Below, piece after piece: positions 1 through 7,879 of a DNA stretch of 64,000 nucleotides. The notes under the pieces were generated by a model. That model saw nothing but the letters and a program-made list of their open reading frames with translations. It had not been told where the DNA came from and searched no databases. Every line of letters starts with the position of its first letter. The stretch's first letter is position 1. The stretch comes from Plantibacter sp. Leaf314 (GTDB lineage Bacteria; Actinomycetota; Actinomycetes; Actinomycetales; Microbacteriaceae), in contig NZ_LMOB01000001.1 in assembly GCF_001423185.1 (NCBI RefSeq), positions 1,144,875-1,208,874 of the forward strand, read 5' to 3'. A program made the translations under genes and the position numbers.

Positions 1-375
1 GGCCTGGTCCGCATCGACACGGCGGCGCAGGACCGCACGGATCCGTGCGAGCAGCTCGCGGGTGGAGTACGGCTTCGTGACGTAGTCGTCGGCTCCCAGT
101 TCGAGACCCACGACGATGTCGACCTCGGAGTCCTTCGCGGTCAGCATGATGATCGGCGTGCTCGACACCGCGCGGATCTGCCGGCAGACCTCCGTGCCCG
201 GAATGCCGGGCAGCATGAGGTCGAGCAGTACGAGATCGGCGCCGCGAGCGGTGAACGACTGGACCGCCGACGGACCGTCCTCGGCCACCTCGACCTCGTA
301 GCCCTCCCGCTCGAGCAGATAGCTCAACGGTTCACTCAACGATGCTTCGTCTTCGACGAGCAGGATGCGGGTCAC
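1..375 (-). CDS. regX3: RegX3/PhoB-type response regulator (3' end outside window)
   Basis: This is the N-terminal 125 codons of an OmpR/PhoB-family response regulator, which probably activates phosphate-starvation genes when phosphorylated. The receiver domain is visible: acidic residues VEDE near the start, the phospho-acceptor region LVLLDLMLPG, the threonine in IIMLTAK and the lysine in YVTKPYS. The DNA-binding winged helix lies beyond the left edge. The GTG start at 375 overlaps the stop of the upstream kinase gene as GTGA, so the two are translationally coupled. Placement next to a SenX3-like kinase and opposite phoU supports RegX3 over other OmpR regulators. Confidence 0.9.
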   Translation of the reverse strand, partial: MTRILLVEDEASLSEPLSYLLEREGYEVEVAEDGPSAVQSFTARGADLVLLDLMLPGIPGTEVCRQIRAVSSTPIIMLTAKDSEVDIVVGLELGADDYVTKPYSTRELLARIRAVLRRRVDADQA

Positions 376-1538
376 AGGGTACTCCTTGCCGTGCCGGTGG
401 AGAGATCCTCCGGCGGGGTCGTTGCTCTGGGCAGGCGGATGGTGAAAGTCGAACCGCGGCCGAGTTGCGACCAGACCTTGACCTCCCCGCCATGGTTGTG
501 GACGGTGTGCTTGACGATACTCAGCCCGAGGCCGGTGCCGCCGGTGTGCCGGGACCGAGCCTGGTCGACGCGGAAGAACCGTTCGAACACGCGGTCGCGG
601 TCCTCCTCGGCGATCCCGACCCCCTGATCGGTGACGGCGATCTCGACGACGTCGTCGACCGCGCGGACCCCGACCCCCACCTGGGCGCCGGTCGGCGAGT
701 AGTGGATCGCGTTCGAGATGAGGTTGTGCACGGCGACGACGAGCATCGCCTCGTCGCCGTAGACCTCGAGGTTCTTGCCCCCGCGGACCGACAGGCCGAC
801 GCCAGTGGCGTCCGCCGGGACGCGGTTCTGGTCGACCGCGGCGGCGATCACGCGGTCGAGCCGCACGAGCTCCGGCTGATGGAGCGCGTCGGCCGCCTGC
901 AGCCGGGACAGGTCGATGATCTCCGCCGTCATCCGCGTGAGTCGATGGGACTCGGTCGCGAGTCGGCTGGCGAACCGCTTGACCCGTTCCGGGTCGTCGG
1001 CCGCGGTGTCGAGCGCCTCGGAGAGGAGGCCGATGGCACCGATCGGCGTCTTCAGCTCGTGGCTGATGTTCGCGATGAAGTCCCGACGGACCTCGTCCAG
1101 GCGGCGCGCCTCGGTGTGGTCTTCGGCGAGCAACAGGATGAAGCGGGAGCCGAGCGGCGCAGCGCGCACCCGGAGGTGTCTCGTCGCCTCACCGAACCGG
1201 CCGAGGGCCAGTTCCAGGTCGCTCGTCACGGCGTCTCCGGTGCGGCGGACCTCGAGCGCGAGGTCGATGAGTTCCTGATTGTCAAGCACGCGGTCGCGGA
1301 CCAGGCCGAGCGCGAAGGCTCCAGGCGACGCCTTGAGCACGTTGTTCGACGGGTCGACGACGATACCGGCGCTGTCGAGGGCCTCGAGCACCTGGTCGAC
1401 CCCATCCGGCACGACCGGGTTCACGACCGTCGCAGCGCGCTCGCCACGGCGGAGGGCGAGGGTGATGAGGGCGACGAAACCGCCCCCGACGATGAGGCCG
1501 AGTGCCAACGCGATCAGCACCAACCACATGGTGTCCAT
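372..1538 (-). CDS. senX3: SenX3-like sensor histidine kinase
   Basis: The predicted protein has 388 aa. An N-terminal hydrophobic segment (about residues 4-27) anchors it in the membrane. A PAS-like stretch follows, then the HisKA H-box NISHELKTPIGA and a HATPase domain with the N box HNLISNAIHYS and G boxes DQGVGI and GGTGLGLSIV. It should phosphorylate the RegX3-type regulator encoded immediately downstream with a GTGA overlap. I chose the ATG at 1538 because it puts the membrane segment at the N terminus. A longer reading from 1607 would add 23 polar residues. It diverges from phoU, the usual arrangement of phosphate-sensing genes in actinobacteria. Confidence 0.9.
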   Translation of the reverse strand: MDTMWLVLIALALGLIVGGGFVALITLALRRGERAATVVNPVVPDGVDQVLEALDSAGIVVDPSNNVLKASPGAFALGLVRDRVLDNQELIDLALEVRRTGDAVTSDLELALGRFGEATRHLRVRAAPLGSRFILLLAEDHTEARRLDEVRRDFIANISHELKTPIGAIGLLSEALDTAADDPERVKRFASRLATESHRLTRMTAEIIDLSRLQAADALHQPELVRLDRVIAAAVDQNRVPADATGVGLSVRGGKNLEVYGDEAMLVVAVHNLISNAIHYSPTGAQVGVGVRAVDDVVEIAVTDQGVGIAEEDRDRVFERFFRVDQARSRHTGGTGLGLSIVKHTVHNHGGEVKVWSQLGRGSTFTIRLPRATTPPEDLSTGTARSTL

Positions 1539-1601
1539 GGGTACTACGTTACTCAGTCCGCTGGAGGCCGAACTCGCGAATACCCCGCCACTTCGACGAC
1601 T

Positions 1602-1630
1602 GTTCACGCGCGGGGCCCCAACTGTTAACC
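1602..1630. promoter_or_regulatory. Weak PHO-box-like half-sites between senX3 and phoU
   Basis: Two GTTCACC-like heptamers, GTTCACG at 1602 and GTTAACC at 1624, are 22 nt apart, which is two 11-nt PHO-box periods. The middle unit is not recognisable. The site lies in the divergent senX3/phoU promoter region, where autoregulation would be expected. The call is tentative. Confidence 0.35.
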
Positions 1631-1704
1631 TTGGTTCGGCATCATCGGCGGAGCGGGCATCTGCCTGCCCACCGCCAGGTCACGGAAGGACGGCACCCAG
1701 AGCC

Positions 1705-2373
1705 ATGCGCGAGGTATTCCAGCAGTCACTGCGAGAGGTCCAGGATCGCCTGGTCGAGATCGCCGAGCTCGTCACGATCTCCATCGAGAAGGCGACGCAG
1801 TCCTTCGGCAACTCGGACGTCGCCGTGGCCGAAGAGGTCATCGCCAACGACAACCGCATCGACCAGCTCGCCATCGAACTCGACGAACTCGCGATCGACA
1901 TCCTCGCCCGCCAGCAGCCGGTGGCCCGCGACCTGCGCATCGTCGTCAGTGCCCTGCGGATCAGCGCCTCGCTCGAGCGGATGGGCGACATGGCCGAGCA
2001 CATCGCCCAGCTGTCGCGCTACCGCTTCCCCGACAAGGCCGTCCCGAAGGGGCTGCGCACGACGTTCGCCGAGATGGGCCGCCTCGACGTGTCCATCGCG
2101 CGCAAGCTCACCGAACTGCTCCGCACGCAGGACCCCCGCATCGCGGACGAGATCCGGAACGACGACGACGACGTGGACGAACTCCACGCGAGCGTCTTCG
2201 AGAAGGTGCTCGGCGACACGTGGAAGGGTGAGCCGGTCGCGACCGTCGACGCCACCCTCGCTTCGCGGTACCACGAGCGCTTCGCCGACCACGCAGTGTC
2301 CATCGCCAAGAAGGTGCAGTACCTGGCCACCGGCGACTGGATCCCCGAGACCACGACGCCGGTCCACCACTGA
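1705..2373 (+). CDS. phoU: Phosphate transport regulator PhoU
   Basis: The 222-aa protein has two PhoU helical-bundle repeats, the usual family length. Visible family patterns are the start MREVFQQSLREVQDRL, the metal-binding type segment NDNRIDQLAIELDELAI and the second repeat RLDVSIARKLTELL. PhoU is a cytoplasmic negative regulator linking the Pst transporter to the phosphate sensor kinase. The ATG at 1705 is preceded by GGAAGGA at a rather long distance. It diverges from senX3-regX3, while the pst genes lie 13 kb to the right, so this phoU is separated from pstSCAB. Confidence 0.93.
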   Translation: MREVFQQSLREVQDRLVEIAELVTISIEKATQSFGNSDVAVAEEVIANDNRIDQLAIELDELAIDILARQQPVARDLRIVVSALRISASLERMGDMAEHIAQLSRYRFPDKAVPKGLRTTFAEMGRLDVSIARKLTELLRTQDPRIADEIRNDDDDVDELHASVFEKVLGDTWKGEPVATVDATLASRYHERFADHAVSIAKKVQYLATGDWIPETTTPVHH

Positions 2374-2394
2374 GCGACGTCCACCGGACACCCC

Positions 2395-2436
2395 GACGAG
2401 CGGTGTCGACCCGGATCCGGGTCGGCACCGCTCGTC
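2395..2436. terminator. Bidirectional terminator between phoU and the chaplin-like gene
   Basis: A strong hairpin sits between two convergent genes. The outer arms GACGAGCGGTG and CACCGCTCGTC pair perfectly and enclose a second GC-rich stem closing on GATC. There is no clear U tract, which is common for terminators in high-GC actinobacteria. Confidence 0.7.
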
Positions 2437-2449
2437 CGTTGTCGCGGGA

Positions 2450-3931
2450 CTAGCCGATCTGACGGCGACGGACGATCGCGCCGCCGGCCAGGAGCAGCAG
2501 ACCCAGGACGGTCGCCAGTCCGGCGAGCGGCAGGAGTCCGGCCGCAGCGCTTCCGGTGTCGGCCAGGGCCGGCTCAGTCGAGCGCGGCGCCGAAGCCGTC
2601 ACACCCGAGCCGGACTGCGACGGCGTGGCGGCACTGACGACGACGGTCGTCGGGCTGCTCGGCGTACCGGGGACCACCGGGATGGTGGGGTCCGTCGGGT
2701 CGGTCGGGTCCGTCGGGTCGGTCGGGTCGGTCGGATCGGTCGGATCGGTCGGATCGGTCGGGTCGGTCGGGTCGGTCGGGTCGGTGACCCCGGGGCCACC
2801 GGTCTCGCTGTCACCGATCACCGCGATGGCGTTGCCGCCCACCGTGACGGGCAGGCCCAGATCCAGGATCACCTGGTTCCCACCGGCGACGCTGCCGTCG
2901 CCGACCGTCGTGGACGTCCCGTTCCCGGACGTGGCCGGGGTCGTGGTCGCTCCGCCCGTCGACTCGGCGTCACCGATCACGCTGACGGCATTGTCGACCA
3001 GCGAGACGGGGAGCTCGACGTCTCCGATGATCTGATTCCCACCGGCGACACTGTCGTCACCGGTCGTCGTCGACGACCCCGCCGGAGCAACCGCTCCACC
3101 GGGAGCAGCCGCAGGCTGACCCGCCTGCTCACTGCTCGAGTCGCCGATCACGGAGATGGCGTTCCCACCGACCGTCACCGGTACGGTCACCACGGGCGAC
3201 ACCTGGTTCCCACCGGCGACACTGTCGTCACCGGTCGTCGTCGACGACCCCGCCGGAGCGACCGCTCCACCGGGAGCAGCCGCAGGCTGACCCGCCTGCT
3301 CACTGCTCGAGTCGCCGATCACCGAGATGGCGTTCCCACCGACCGTCACCGGTACGGTGACGGGCAGCTGGACCTGGTTCCCACCGGCGACGCTGTCGTC
3401 ACCGGTCGTGGCCTGACCACCCGTGGGAGCCGTGGTCGACTCCCCGGCCGGCGCAGCCGCACCGCTCGACTGCTCGGCGTCGCCGATGATCGAGATGGCG
3501 TTGTCCTCGACCGTCACCGGGATGGTGACGGGCAGCTGGACCTGGTTGCCGCCGGCGATGCTGTCGTCACCACTGGTGCTGGTGGCTTCCGGCTCCGGGG
3601 CGGGAACCGGTGCCGGGTCAGGTGCCGGTGCCGGGTCAGGTGCCGGTGCCGGGTCAGGTGCCGGTGCCGGGTCAGGTGCCGGTGCCGGGTCAGGTGCCGG
3701 TGCCGGGTCCGCTGGCGCGGGCTCCGGCACGCTGGTCGCCGACGAGTCGCCGATGACGGTCACCGCGGTGTCGACGATCTCGACCGGCGCTTCGAGGACC
3801 ACGTCGACGAGGTTCCCGCCGAGGATGCTGTCCTCACCCGAGGTGTCGGCGTTGGCCGCCGTGGCTCCGAGGAACGTGAGTCCCGCGACGAACAGGCCGC
3901 AATAGAGGCCTTTCTTGACATACGAATTCAT
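2450..3931 (-). CDS. Chaplin-like repeat surface protein with LAxTG sorting signal
   Basis: The 493-aa protein has a signal peptide (about residues 1-28, cut after ATAANADT). Six chaplin-like repeats of about 36 aa follow, each of the form GDDSVAGGNQV...PVTV..NAISVIGD. They are separated by low-complexity linkers, including a PAPD tandem and a run of about eleven DPT triplets. The C terminus has LADTG, a hydrophobic helix and RRRQ, a sortase-E type cell-wall sorting signal. The repeats lack the cysteine pair found in many Streptomyces chaplins. By family knowledge such domains form amyloid-like hydrophobic surface layers; that role here is inference. AGGAG lies 9 nt before the ATG. A valine-rich secreted protein is encoded just upstream. 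Confidence 0.78.
   Translation of the reverse strand: MNSYVKKGLYCGLFVAGLTFLGATAANADTSGEDSILGGNLVDVVLEAPVEIVDTAVTVIGDSSATSVPEPAPADPAPAPDPAPAPDPAPAPDPAPAPDPAPAPDPAPVPAPEPEATSTSGDDSIAGGNQVQLPVTIPVTVEDNAISIIGDAEQSSGAAAPAGESTTAPTGGQATTGDDSVAGGNQVQLPVTVPVTVGGNAISVIGDSSSEQAGQPAAAPGGAVAPAGSSTTTGDDSVAGGNQVSPVVTVPVTVGGNAISVIGDSSSEQAGQPAAAPGGAVAPAGSSTTTGDDSVAGGNQIIGDVELPVSLVDNAVSVIGDAESTGGATTTPATSGNGTSTTVGDGSVAGGNQVILDLGLPVTVGGNAIAVIGDSETGGPGVTDPTDPTDPTDPTDPTDPTDPTDPTDPTDPTDPTIPVVPGTPSSPTTVVVSAATPSQSGSGVTASAPRSTEPALADTGSAAAGLLPLAGLATVLGLLLLAGGAIVRRRQIG
2688..2786. repeat. 9-bp tandem repeat encoding (DPT)n
   Basis: About eleven copies of a GTCGG(G/A)TCG-type 9-mer encode alternating Asp-Pro-Thr in the surface protein on the minus strand. 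This is a wall-spanning linker and is likely to vary in copy number by slippage. Confidence 0.85.
3036..3358. repeat. Near-identical 152-bp direct repeat within the chaplin-like gene
   Basis: Positions 3036-3187 and 3207-3358 differ by only about two bases. The period is 171 bp, exactly 57 codons. They encode adjacent chaplin-like repeats plus their linker, pointing to a recent in-frame duplication. Confidence 0.85.
3607..3709. repeat. 18-bp tandem repeat encoding PAPDPA
   Basis: Five to six copies of an 18-mer (CCGGTGCCGGGTCAGGTG type) encode a Pro-Ala-Asp linker between the first and second chaplin-like repeats of the surface protein on the minus strand. Confidence 0.85.
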
Positions 3932-4041
3932 GATTCCTGCTCCTTGCAGAATGACTGGTGTGCTCCCGGTGCCGGGAGACTTCGGACTGTCGAACCACCC
4001 GATGGGTGGGCCTCCGCCGTCAAGGGCGGAGTCGTCCGTCG

Positions 4042-4920
4042 TCAGTCAGGAGCAGTGTCTGCAGGGAAGGTGGGGGAGGCTGGTAGGTCGTCGTCTCGAG
4101 CGATGGCGCGTCGATCCACACCGGGTGCGGGGATCGCGACCTCGGCGGACTGCTCACCGCTGACCGGGCCGTTGGCCGCCGCGCCCGAGCCGGACGAGCT
4201 GGACCCGCTCGGCGAGACCGCCCAGTGATCGTCAGCGGCCGGCAGCGCCGGCAGACCGCCGGGTGTCGCGGGAAGCGTGGTGGTGCTCGGCGCGACGGCG
4301 TCGGTCGAGGGGTGGACGGAGGCACGCTCGCGATCCGTACCGGCGTCCGAGGAGACGAGGTCTCCGAGCGGTGCGGATGGCGGCCCGAACACCGGAGCCG
4401 GAGCGCTCGTCGGCGCTGGAGCGGTCGGCGTGTCGCCGGCCTGCTCGGGCGCGGGCCCCACCGGGGCCGGGCTCGACGGGACTGGAACGGTGGGTACGAC
4501 GACGGGAGCACTGGGAACCGGGACGGCCGCGACCACGTCGCCGAGTCCATCGACGGTGTCCTCGACCGTCTGCACGACCGGTTCGACGATCGTCGCCACC
4601 GGCTCCGGGCCAACGGTCTCCTCGACCACCGTGTTCACGACCGGGACAGCCGCCACCGTGTCGTCGACGACGTCCACCACGGGCTCGACGACAGTGGTGT
4701 CCACGACGTCGACCACCGCTGCGACGGCGTCGATCGGTCGATCGAGCGAGTCCACGACCTCGGTGACCGCTCCGAGGAGTGACGGGTCCGCACCGTCGTC
4801 GGCGTGTGCGGACGACGGAGTCCCGAAGAGGGCGACGGCCGTGAACGCCGCAGCGGCGAACCCGCCGAGGGCGAGGGCGCGCCACAGGGGGAAACGGGTG
4901 CCGTCGGTCGACTGCTCCAT
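4042..4920 (-). CDS. Valine-rich secreted protein of unknown function
   Basis: The 292-aa protein has a clear signal peptide (about residues 1-40, ending SSAHA|DDG). A mature segment of about 90 aa is built from short VV-D/E-xVV units such as PVVDVVDDTV. A Pro/Ala/Ser-rich tail follows, without LPxTG or a second membrane helix, so it is probably released or loosely surface-bound. GGGGGGAT lies 6 nt before the ATG. It precedes the chaplin-like gene on the same strand by 110 bp, which suggests related surface functions. I do not recognise the family. The Val/Asp periodicity would suit amphipathic beta or helical self-assembly, but that is speculation. Confidence 0.65.
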   Translation of the reverse strand: MEQSTDGTRFPLWRALALGGFAAAAFTAVALFGTPSSAHADDGADPSLLGAVTEVVDSLDRPIDAVAAVVDVVDTTVVEPVVDVVDDTVAAVPVVNTVVEETVGPEPVATIVEPVVQTVEDTVDGLGDVVAAVPVPSAPVVVPTVPVPSSPAPVGPAPEQAGDTPTAPAPTSAPAPVFGPPSAPLGDLVSSDAGTDRERASVHPSTDAVAPSTTTLPATPGGLPALPAADDHWAVSPSGSSSSGSGAAANGPVSGEQSAEVAIPAPGVDRRAIARDDDLPASPTFPADTAPD

Positions 4921-4940
4921 GCGTATCCCCCCAATCGGGT

Positions 4941-4958
4941 TACAGTGCAGTCACTGTA
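4941..4958. promoter_or_regulatory. Perfect 7-bp palindrome, candidate operator
   Basis: TACAGTG and CACTGTA are separated by CAGT, about 20 bp upstream of the secreted-protein start codon at 4920. A dyad of this size close to the start codon is well placed for a dimeric regulator. It is not the actinobacterial LexA box, and I cannot assign a regulator. Confidence 0.45.
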
Positions 4959-5000
4959 CGCCCAACTCGGAACGCGTTCAAGCCCTTTTTCGCGCAAGGG

Positions 5001-5060
5001 AAAACCCCGGCCAGAGGCGCATTCACCGCAGATGCGGTTGAGTCGTCCTCGTGGCCGGGG
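5001..5060 (-). terminator. Terminator after gpmA
   Basis: On the minus strand the arms CCCCGGCCA and TGGCCGGGG pair around an inner ACCGCATCTGCGGT hairpin. They are followed by TTTTCCCTTG, 20-80 bp after the gpmA stop. Confidence 0.6.
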
Positions 5061-5082
5061 CGCTGGTTTGGTGGGGTTTCCG

Positions 5083-5832
5083 CTACTTCTTGCCCTGCGC
5101 TGCGACGGCCGCGGCACCGGCGGCGGCGGCCTCCGGGTCGAGGTAGCGGGCCGGTGCGATCGGACGGAAGTCCGCGTCGAGCTCATAGACGAGCGGGATG
5201 CCGGTCGGGATGTTCAGCTCCGCGATCTCGTCGTCCGAGATGTCGTCGAGGTGCTTGACGAGGGCGCGGAGCGAGTTCCCGTGCGCCGTGACGAGCACCG
5301 TCTTGCCGGCGGCGAGGTCGACCGTGATGTCGGACTCCCAGTACGGCAGCATGCGGTCGATGACGTCCTTCAGGCATTCGGTGCGCGGCAGCTCGCCGTC
5401 GATGCCGACGTACCGCGGGTCGTCCGCCTGCGACCACTGGTCGTCGTCCGCGATCGGCGGCGGCGGGACGTCGAAGGACCGACGCCAGGTCTGGAACTGC
5501 TCCGGACCGTACTCGGCGAGCGTCTGCGCCTTGTCCTTGCCCTGCAGTGCGCCGTAGTGACGTTCGTTGAGACGCCAGCTGCGCTTCACCGGGATCCACA
5601 TGCGGTCGGCGGTCTCGAGGGCCAGGTTGGCCGTCTGGATCGCGCGGGAGAGGACCGAGGTGTAGAGCACATCGGGGGTGATGCCGGAGTCGGCGAGCAG
5701 CTCACCCGCGCGCTTGGCCTCGGTGACACCGAGTTCGCTGAGTCGGACGTCGACCCAACCGGTGAACAGGTTCTTCTGATTCCAGTCGCTGTTGCCGTGG
5801 CGCAGCAGGACGAGGGTGTAAGTCTCAGGCAT
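5083..5832 (-). CDS. gpmA: 2,3-bisphosphoglycerate-dependent phosphoglycerate mutase
   Basis: The 249-aa glycolytic enzyme interconverts 3- and 2-phosphoglycerate in the cytoplasm. The phospho-histidine motif [10 protein letters not shown] is at residues 8-17, followed by [13 protein letters not shown] and the family stretch [15 protein letters not shown]. The second catalytic histidine lies in [16 protein letters not shown]. The length matches the family. The start [10 protein letters not shown] is typical, although GGAGG lies only about 1 nt before the ATG, which is unusually tight. It diverges from the methyltransferase gene. Confidence 0.95.
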   Translation of the reverse strand: MPETYTLVLLRHGNSDWNQKNLFTGWVDVRLSELGVTEAKRAGELLADSGITPDVLYTSVLSRAIQTANLALETADRMWIPVKRSWRLNERHYGALQGKDKAQTLAEYGPEQFQTWRRSFDVPPPPIADDDQWSQADDPRYVGIDGELPRTECLKDVIDRMLPYWESDITVDLAAGKTVLVTAHGNSLRALVKHLDDISDDEIAELNIPTGIPLVYELDADFRPIAPARYLDPEAAAAGAAAVAAQGKK

Positions 5833-5904
5833 GCCTCCAGCATACCGACGGCGCGTGGCCGCGAGGTGGACCCGGAGGTCTCGTCGGTGAGGGAGAATAG
5901 GCCC

Positions 5905-6729
5905 ATGCCCGTCGGATCGATCACTCGCGGGACGACGAACACGAACCGACTCCGTCGGGTGGACCGCTGGATCTCGACCCTCCCCGCGCTCAGACGGACG
6001 ACGAACCCCCTGGTGGTGGACCTCGGCTACGGCGCGAGCGGGATCACGACCCTGGAGTTGCACGAACGGCTCCTCGCCGTCCGACCCGAGCTGCGGGTCA
6101 TCGGTCTCGAGATCGAGCCGGGCCGCGTCCGCACCGCCGATGCGCAACTGCGACTGGTCCGCGACGGTGCGACCCGCTTCTCCCCCGCCGCTCGGGTGTC
6201 CTTCGCGCTCGGCGGCTTCGAGGTCCCGACCGGTGAGGACCGCCCGGTCGTCATCCGCGCGTTCAACGTGCTCCGCCAGTACGACGAGTCGGAGGTGGCG
6301 GACGCCTGGCACCTGATGGCGAAGCGACTCCAGCCGGGCGGGACACTCGTCGAGGGGACGTGTGACGAGATCGGACGCGTGTCCAGCTGGGTCGCCGTCG
6401 ACGACCAGGGTCACCCGGAGTCGTTCTCGATCAGTCTGCGGCTGGCCGACCTGGAGCTCCCGTCCATCGTGGCGGAACGGCTGCCGAAGGCGCTGATCCA
6501 CCGCAACGTCCCCGGGGAACGGATCCACGCACTCATGACGGACCTCGACCGTGCCTGGCGCGTGCACGCACCCCTGGCGGTCTACGGTCCCGTGCAGCGC
6601 TGGTTGGCGACCGTCGGCACGCTCGTCGACACCGGGTGGCCCGTGACGGCGGGGCGCTCCCGCTGGCGTCTCGGTGAGCTGACGCTGCCGTGGTCGGCCG
6701 TCGCCCCCGCTCCGACGCCGGTCGCCTGA
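5905..6729 (+). CDS. Class I SAM-dependent methyltransferase, substrate unknown
   Basis: The 274-aa protein has the Rossmann SAM-binding signature [16 protein letters not shown] at about residues 37-52. An acidic residue ends strand 2 in [11 protein letters not shown]. The later part ([22 protein letters not shown]) fits a methyltransferase core, but no substrate-specific motif is clear. GGGAGAA lies 8 nt before the ATG. It stands alone between the divergent gpmA and the convergent FUSC gene. Confidence 0.7.
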   Translation: MPVGSITRGTTNTNRLRRVDRWISTLPALRRTTNPLVVDLGYGASGITTLELHERLLAVRPELRVIGLEIEPGRVRTADAQLRLVRDGATRFSPAARVSFALGGFEVPTGEDRPVVIRAFNVLRQYDESEVADAWHLMAKRLQPGGTLVEGTCDEIGRVSSWVAVDDQGHPESFSISLRLADLELPSIVAERLPKALIHRNVPGERIHALMTDLDRAWRVHAPLAVYGPVQRWLATVGTLVDTGWPVTAGRSRWRLGELTLPWSAVAPAPTPVA

Positions 6730-6749
6730 GCAGCGTCTCGCGTCGCGGA

Positions 6750-7874
6750 TCAGACCGGGGGAAGCTTCGCCTGGGCGTCCGCCGTCGGCAATTCGGTCGC
6801 CGTGAGCAGATCGACGAGGTACGGACGGAGGACGAGGACGAGCGCCTGCTCCGACACCGAGGCCTCCGGCAACACGGCGACCGGGTCGAGGTGCTTGGCG
6901 ATCTCGAGGAGAGACTGCCTCGCGACCGGCTGCTGCGCGATGTCCCCGATCGACTGCGACAGGATGCCGAGCGCGACGGAGGTGCGAGCGAGCAGGTCCG
7001 CGAGCTCGGGCCGGCTCGTGGCATCGCGAGACACGTAGTCGATGCGCCGGGCGATCACCCGGAGGTTGCGGGTCGCGAGGTCCATGCCGTCGAGCATGGT
7101 CCGCTGTCGCTCGAGGTCGAAGACGGCCTTCCTGAGGAACGGGGAGATGCGCGCGATGGCGAGCCCCGAGTCGAGGGTGCCGCGCCACGCGTCCAGTGCC
7201 GGCTGGGTGGCCCTCGCCCGGGCGAGCGCACGGTCCGCCTGCTCCAGATCGCCGAGGCGGAGGGCCGCCACGAGGGATGCCAGCGTCCGGACGTGTTCGT
7301 CGATGAGCCGCTGGCCGTCCCGGCGAGCGCTCCGGCGCGGGTCGCGCGGGATGAGTGCCGTCGCGAGGAGGGCGAAGACCCCGCCGATCAATCCGTCGAG
7401 CGTCCGGACGAACGGTCCGCCGTCGGGGACGGGCAGGAGCATGACGAGGACGGACTGCACCGCCGCCGCGATCGCGAACGATGCCGCCGGCGACAGGAAC
7501 CGGGCGACGAGCAGCGTGAGCACGAGCGCGACCGCGAGTTGCCACGTGCCCTGGCCGAAGCCGAGGAGCAGGATCTCGGCCAGCGCGATCCCGACGCTCA
7601 TCCCCACGGCCGTCTCGAGGACCCGGATCGGGCGGGCGTCGCGAACGAACCCGAGACTCGAGATCGTCACGGTCAAGGCGAGGAGTGGGACGGCGTGCCC
7701 GAGCACGTAGTGGGAGAAGGCATAGGCGGCGATCGCGGTGAGGCTGACCTGCAGCACCGCCGGAACGGAGGCGACCAGGCGGTGCCAGGCGTCACCGAGG
7801 GCGATGCGCCGCAGGAGCGCCGCCGTCCAACGGTCGCGACCCGGTTGCTCCTCGGACGCGTTCTGCCTCACCAC
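6750..7874 (-). CDS. FUSC-family (aromatic acid exporter-like) membrane protein
   Basis: The protein is about 374 aa. Its N-terminal half carries several hydrophobic helices ([70 protein letters not shown]). The C-terminal half is soluble and helical. This is the half-size FUSC/ArAE-like layout seen in actinobacteria. The start is GTG at 7874 or the adjacent GTG at 7871, 5 nt after the ygfZ stop, so the two are probably cotranscribed. Substrate is unknown. Confidence 0.72.
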   Translation of the reverse strand: MVRQNASEEQPGRDRWTAALLRRIALGDAWHRLVASVPAVLQVSLTAIAAYAFSHYVLGHAVPLLALTVTISSLGFVRDARPIRVLETAVGMSVGIALAEILLLGFGQGTWQLAVALVLTLLVARFLSPAASFAIAAAVQSVLVMLLPVPDGGPFVRTLDGLIGGVFALLATALIPRDPRRSARRDGQRLIDEHVRTLASLVAALRLGDLEQADRALARARATQPALDAWRGTLDSGLAIARISPFLRKAVFDLERQRTMLDGMDLATRNLRVIARRIDYVSRDATSRPELADLLARTSVALGILSQSIGDIAQQPVARQSLLEIAKHLDPVAVLPEASVSEQALVLVLRPYLVDLLTATELPTADAQAKLPPV

Positions 7875-7879
7875 TCCGG

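Noticed and set aside
342..1628. Long open frame on the plus strand opposite senX3
   Set aside because: It lies fully antisense to a kinase with all motifs intact and has a composition typical of antisense high-GC frames (Arg/Asp/Val-rich). No domain recognised.
2688..3709. CRISPR-like repeat array
   Set aside because: The repeats are in-frame protein-coding tandem repeats (DPT, PAPD, chaplin units) without spacers of CRISPR size and without cas genes.
1502..4228. 908-codon open frame spanning phoU and two surface genes
   Set aside because: It is a shadow frame over phoU and over the minus-strand genes, with Arg-rich low-complexity sequence.
5833..7545. N-terminal extension of gpmA to about 820 codons
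   Set aside because: The upstream part is antisense to the methyltransferase gene. The mutase proper starts at 5832 with a typical N terminus.
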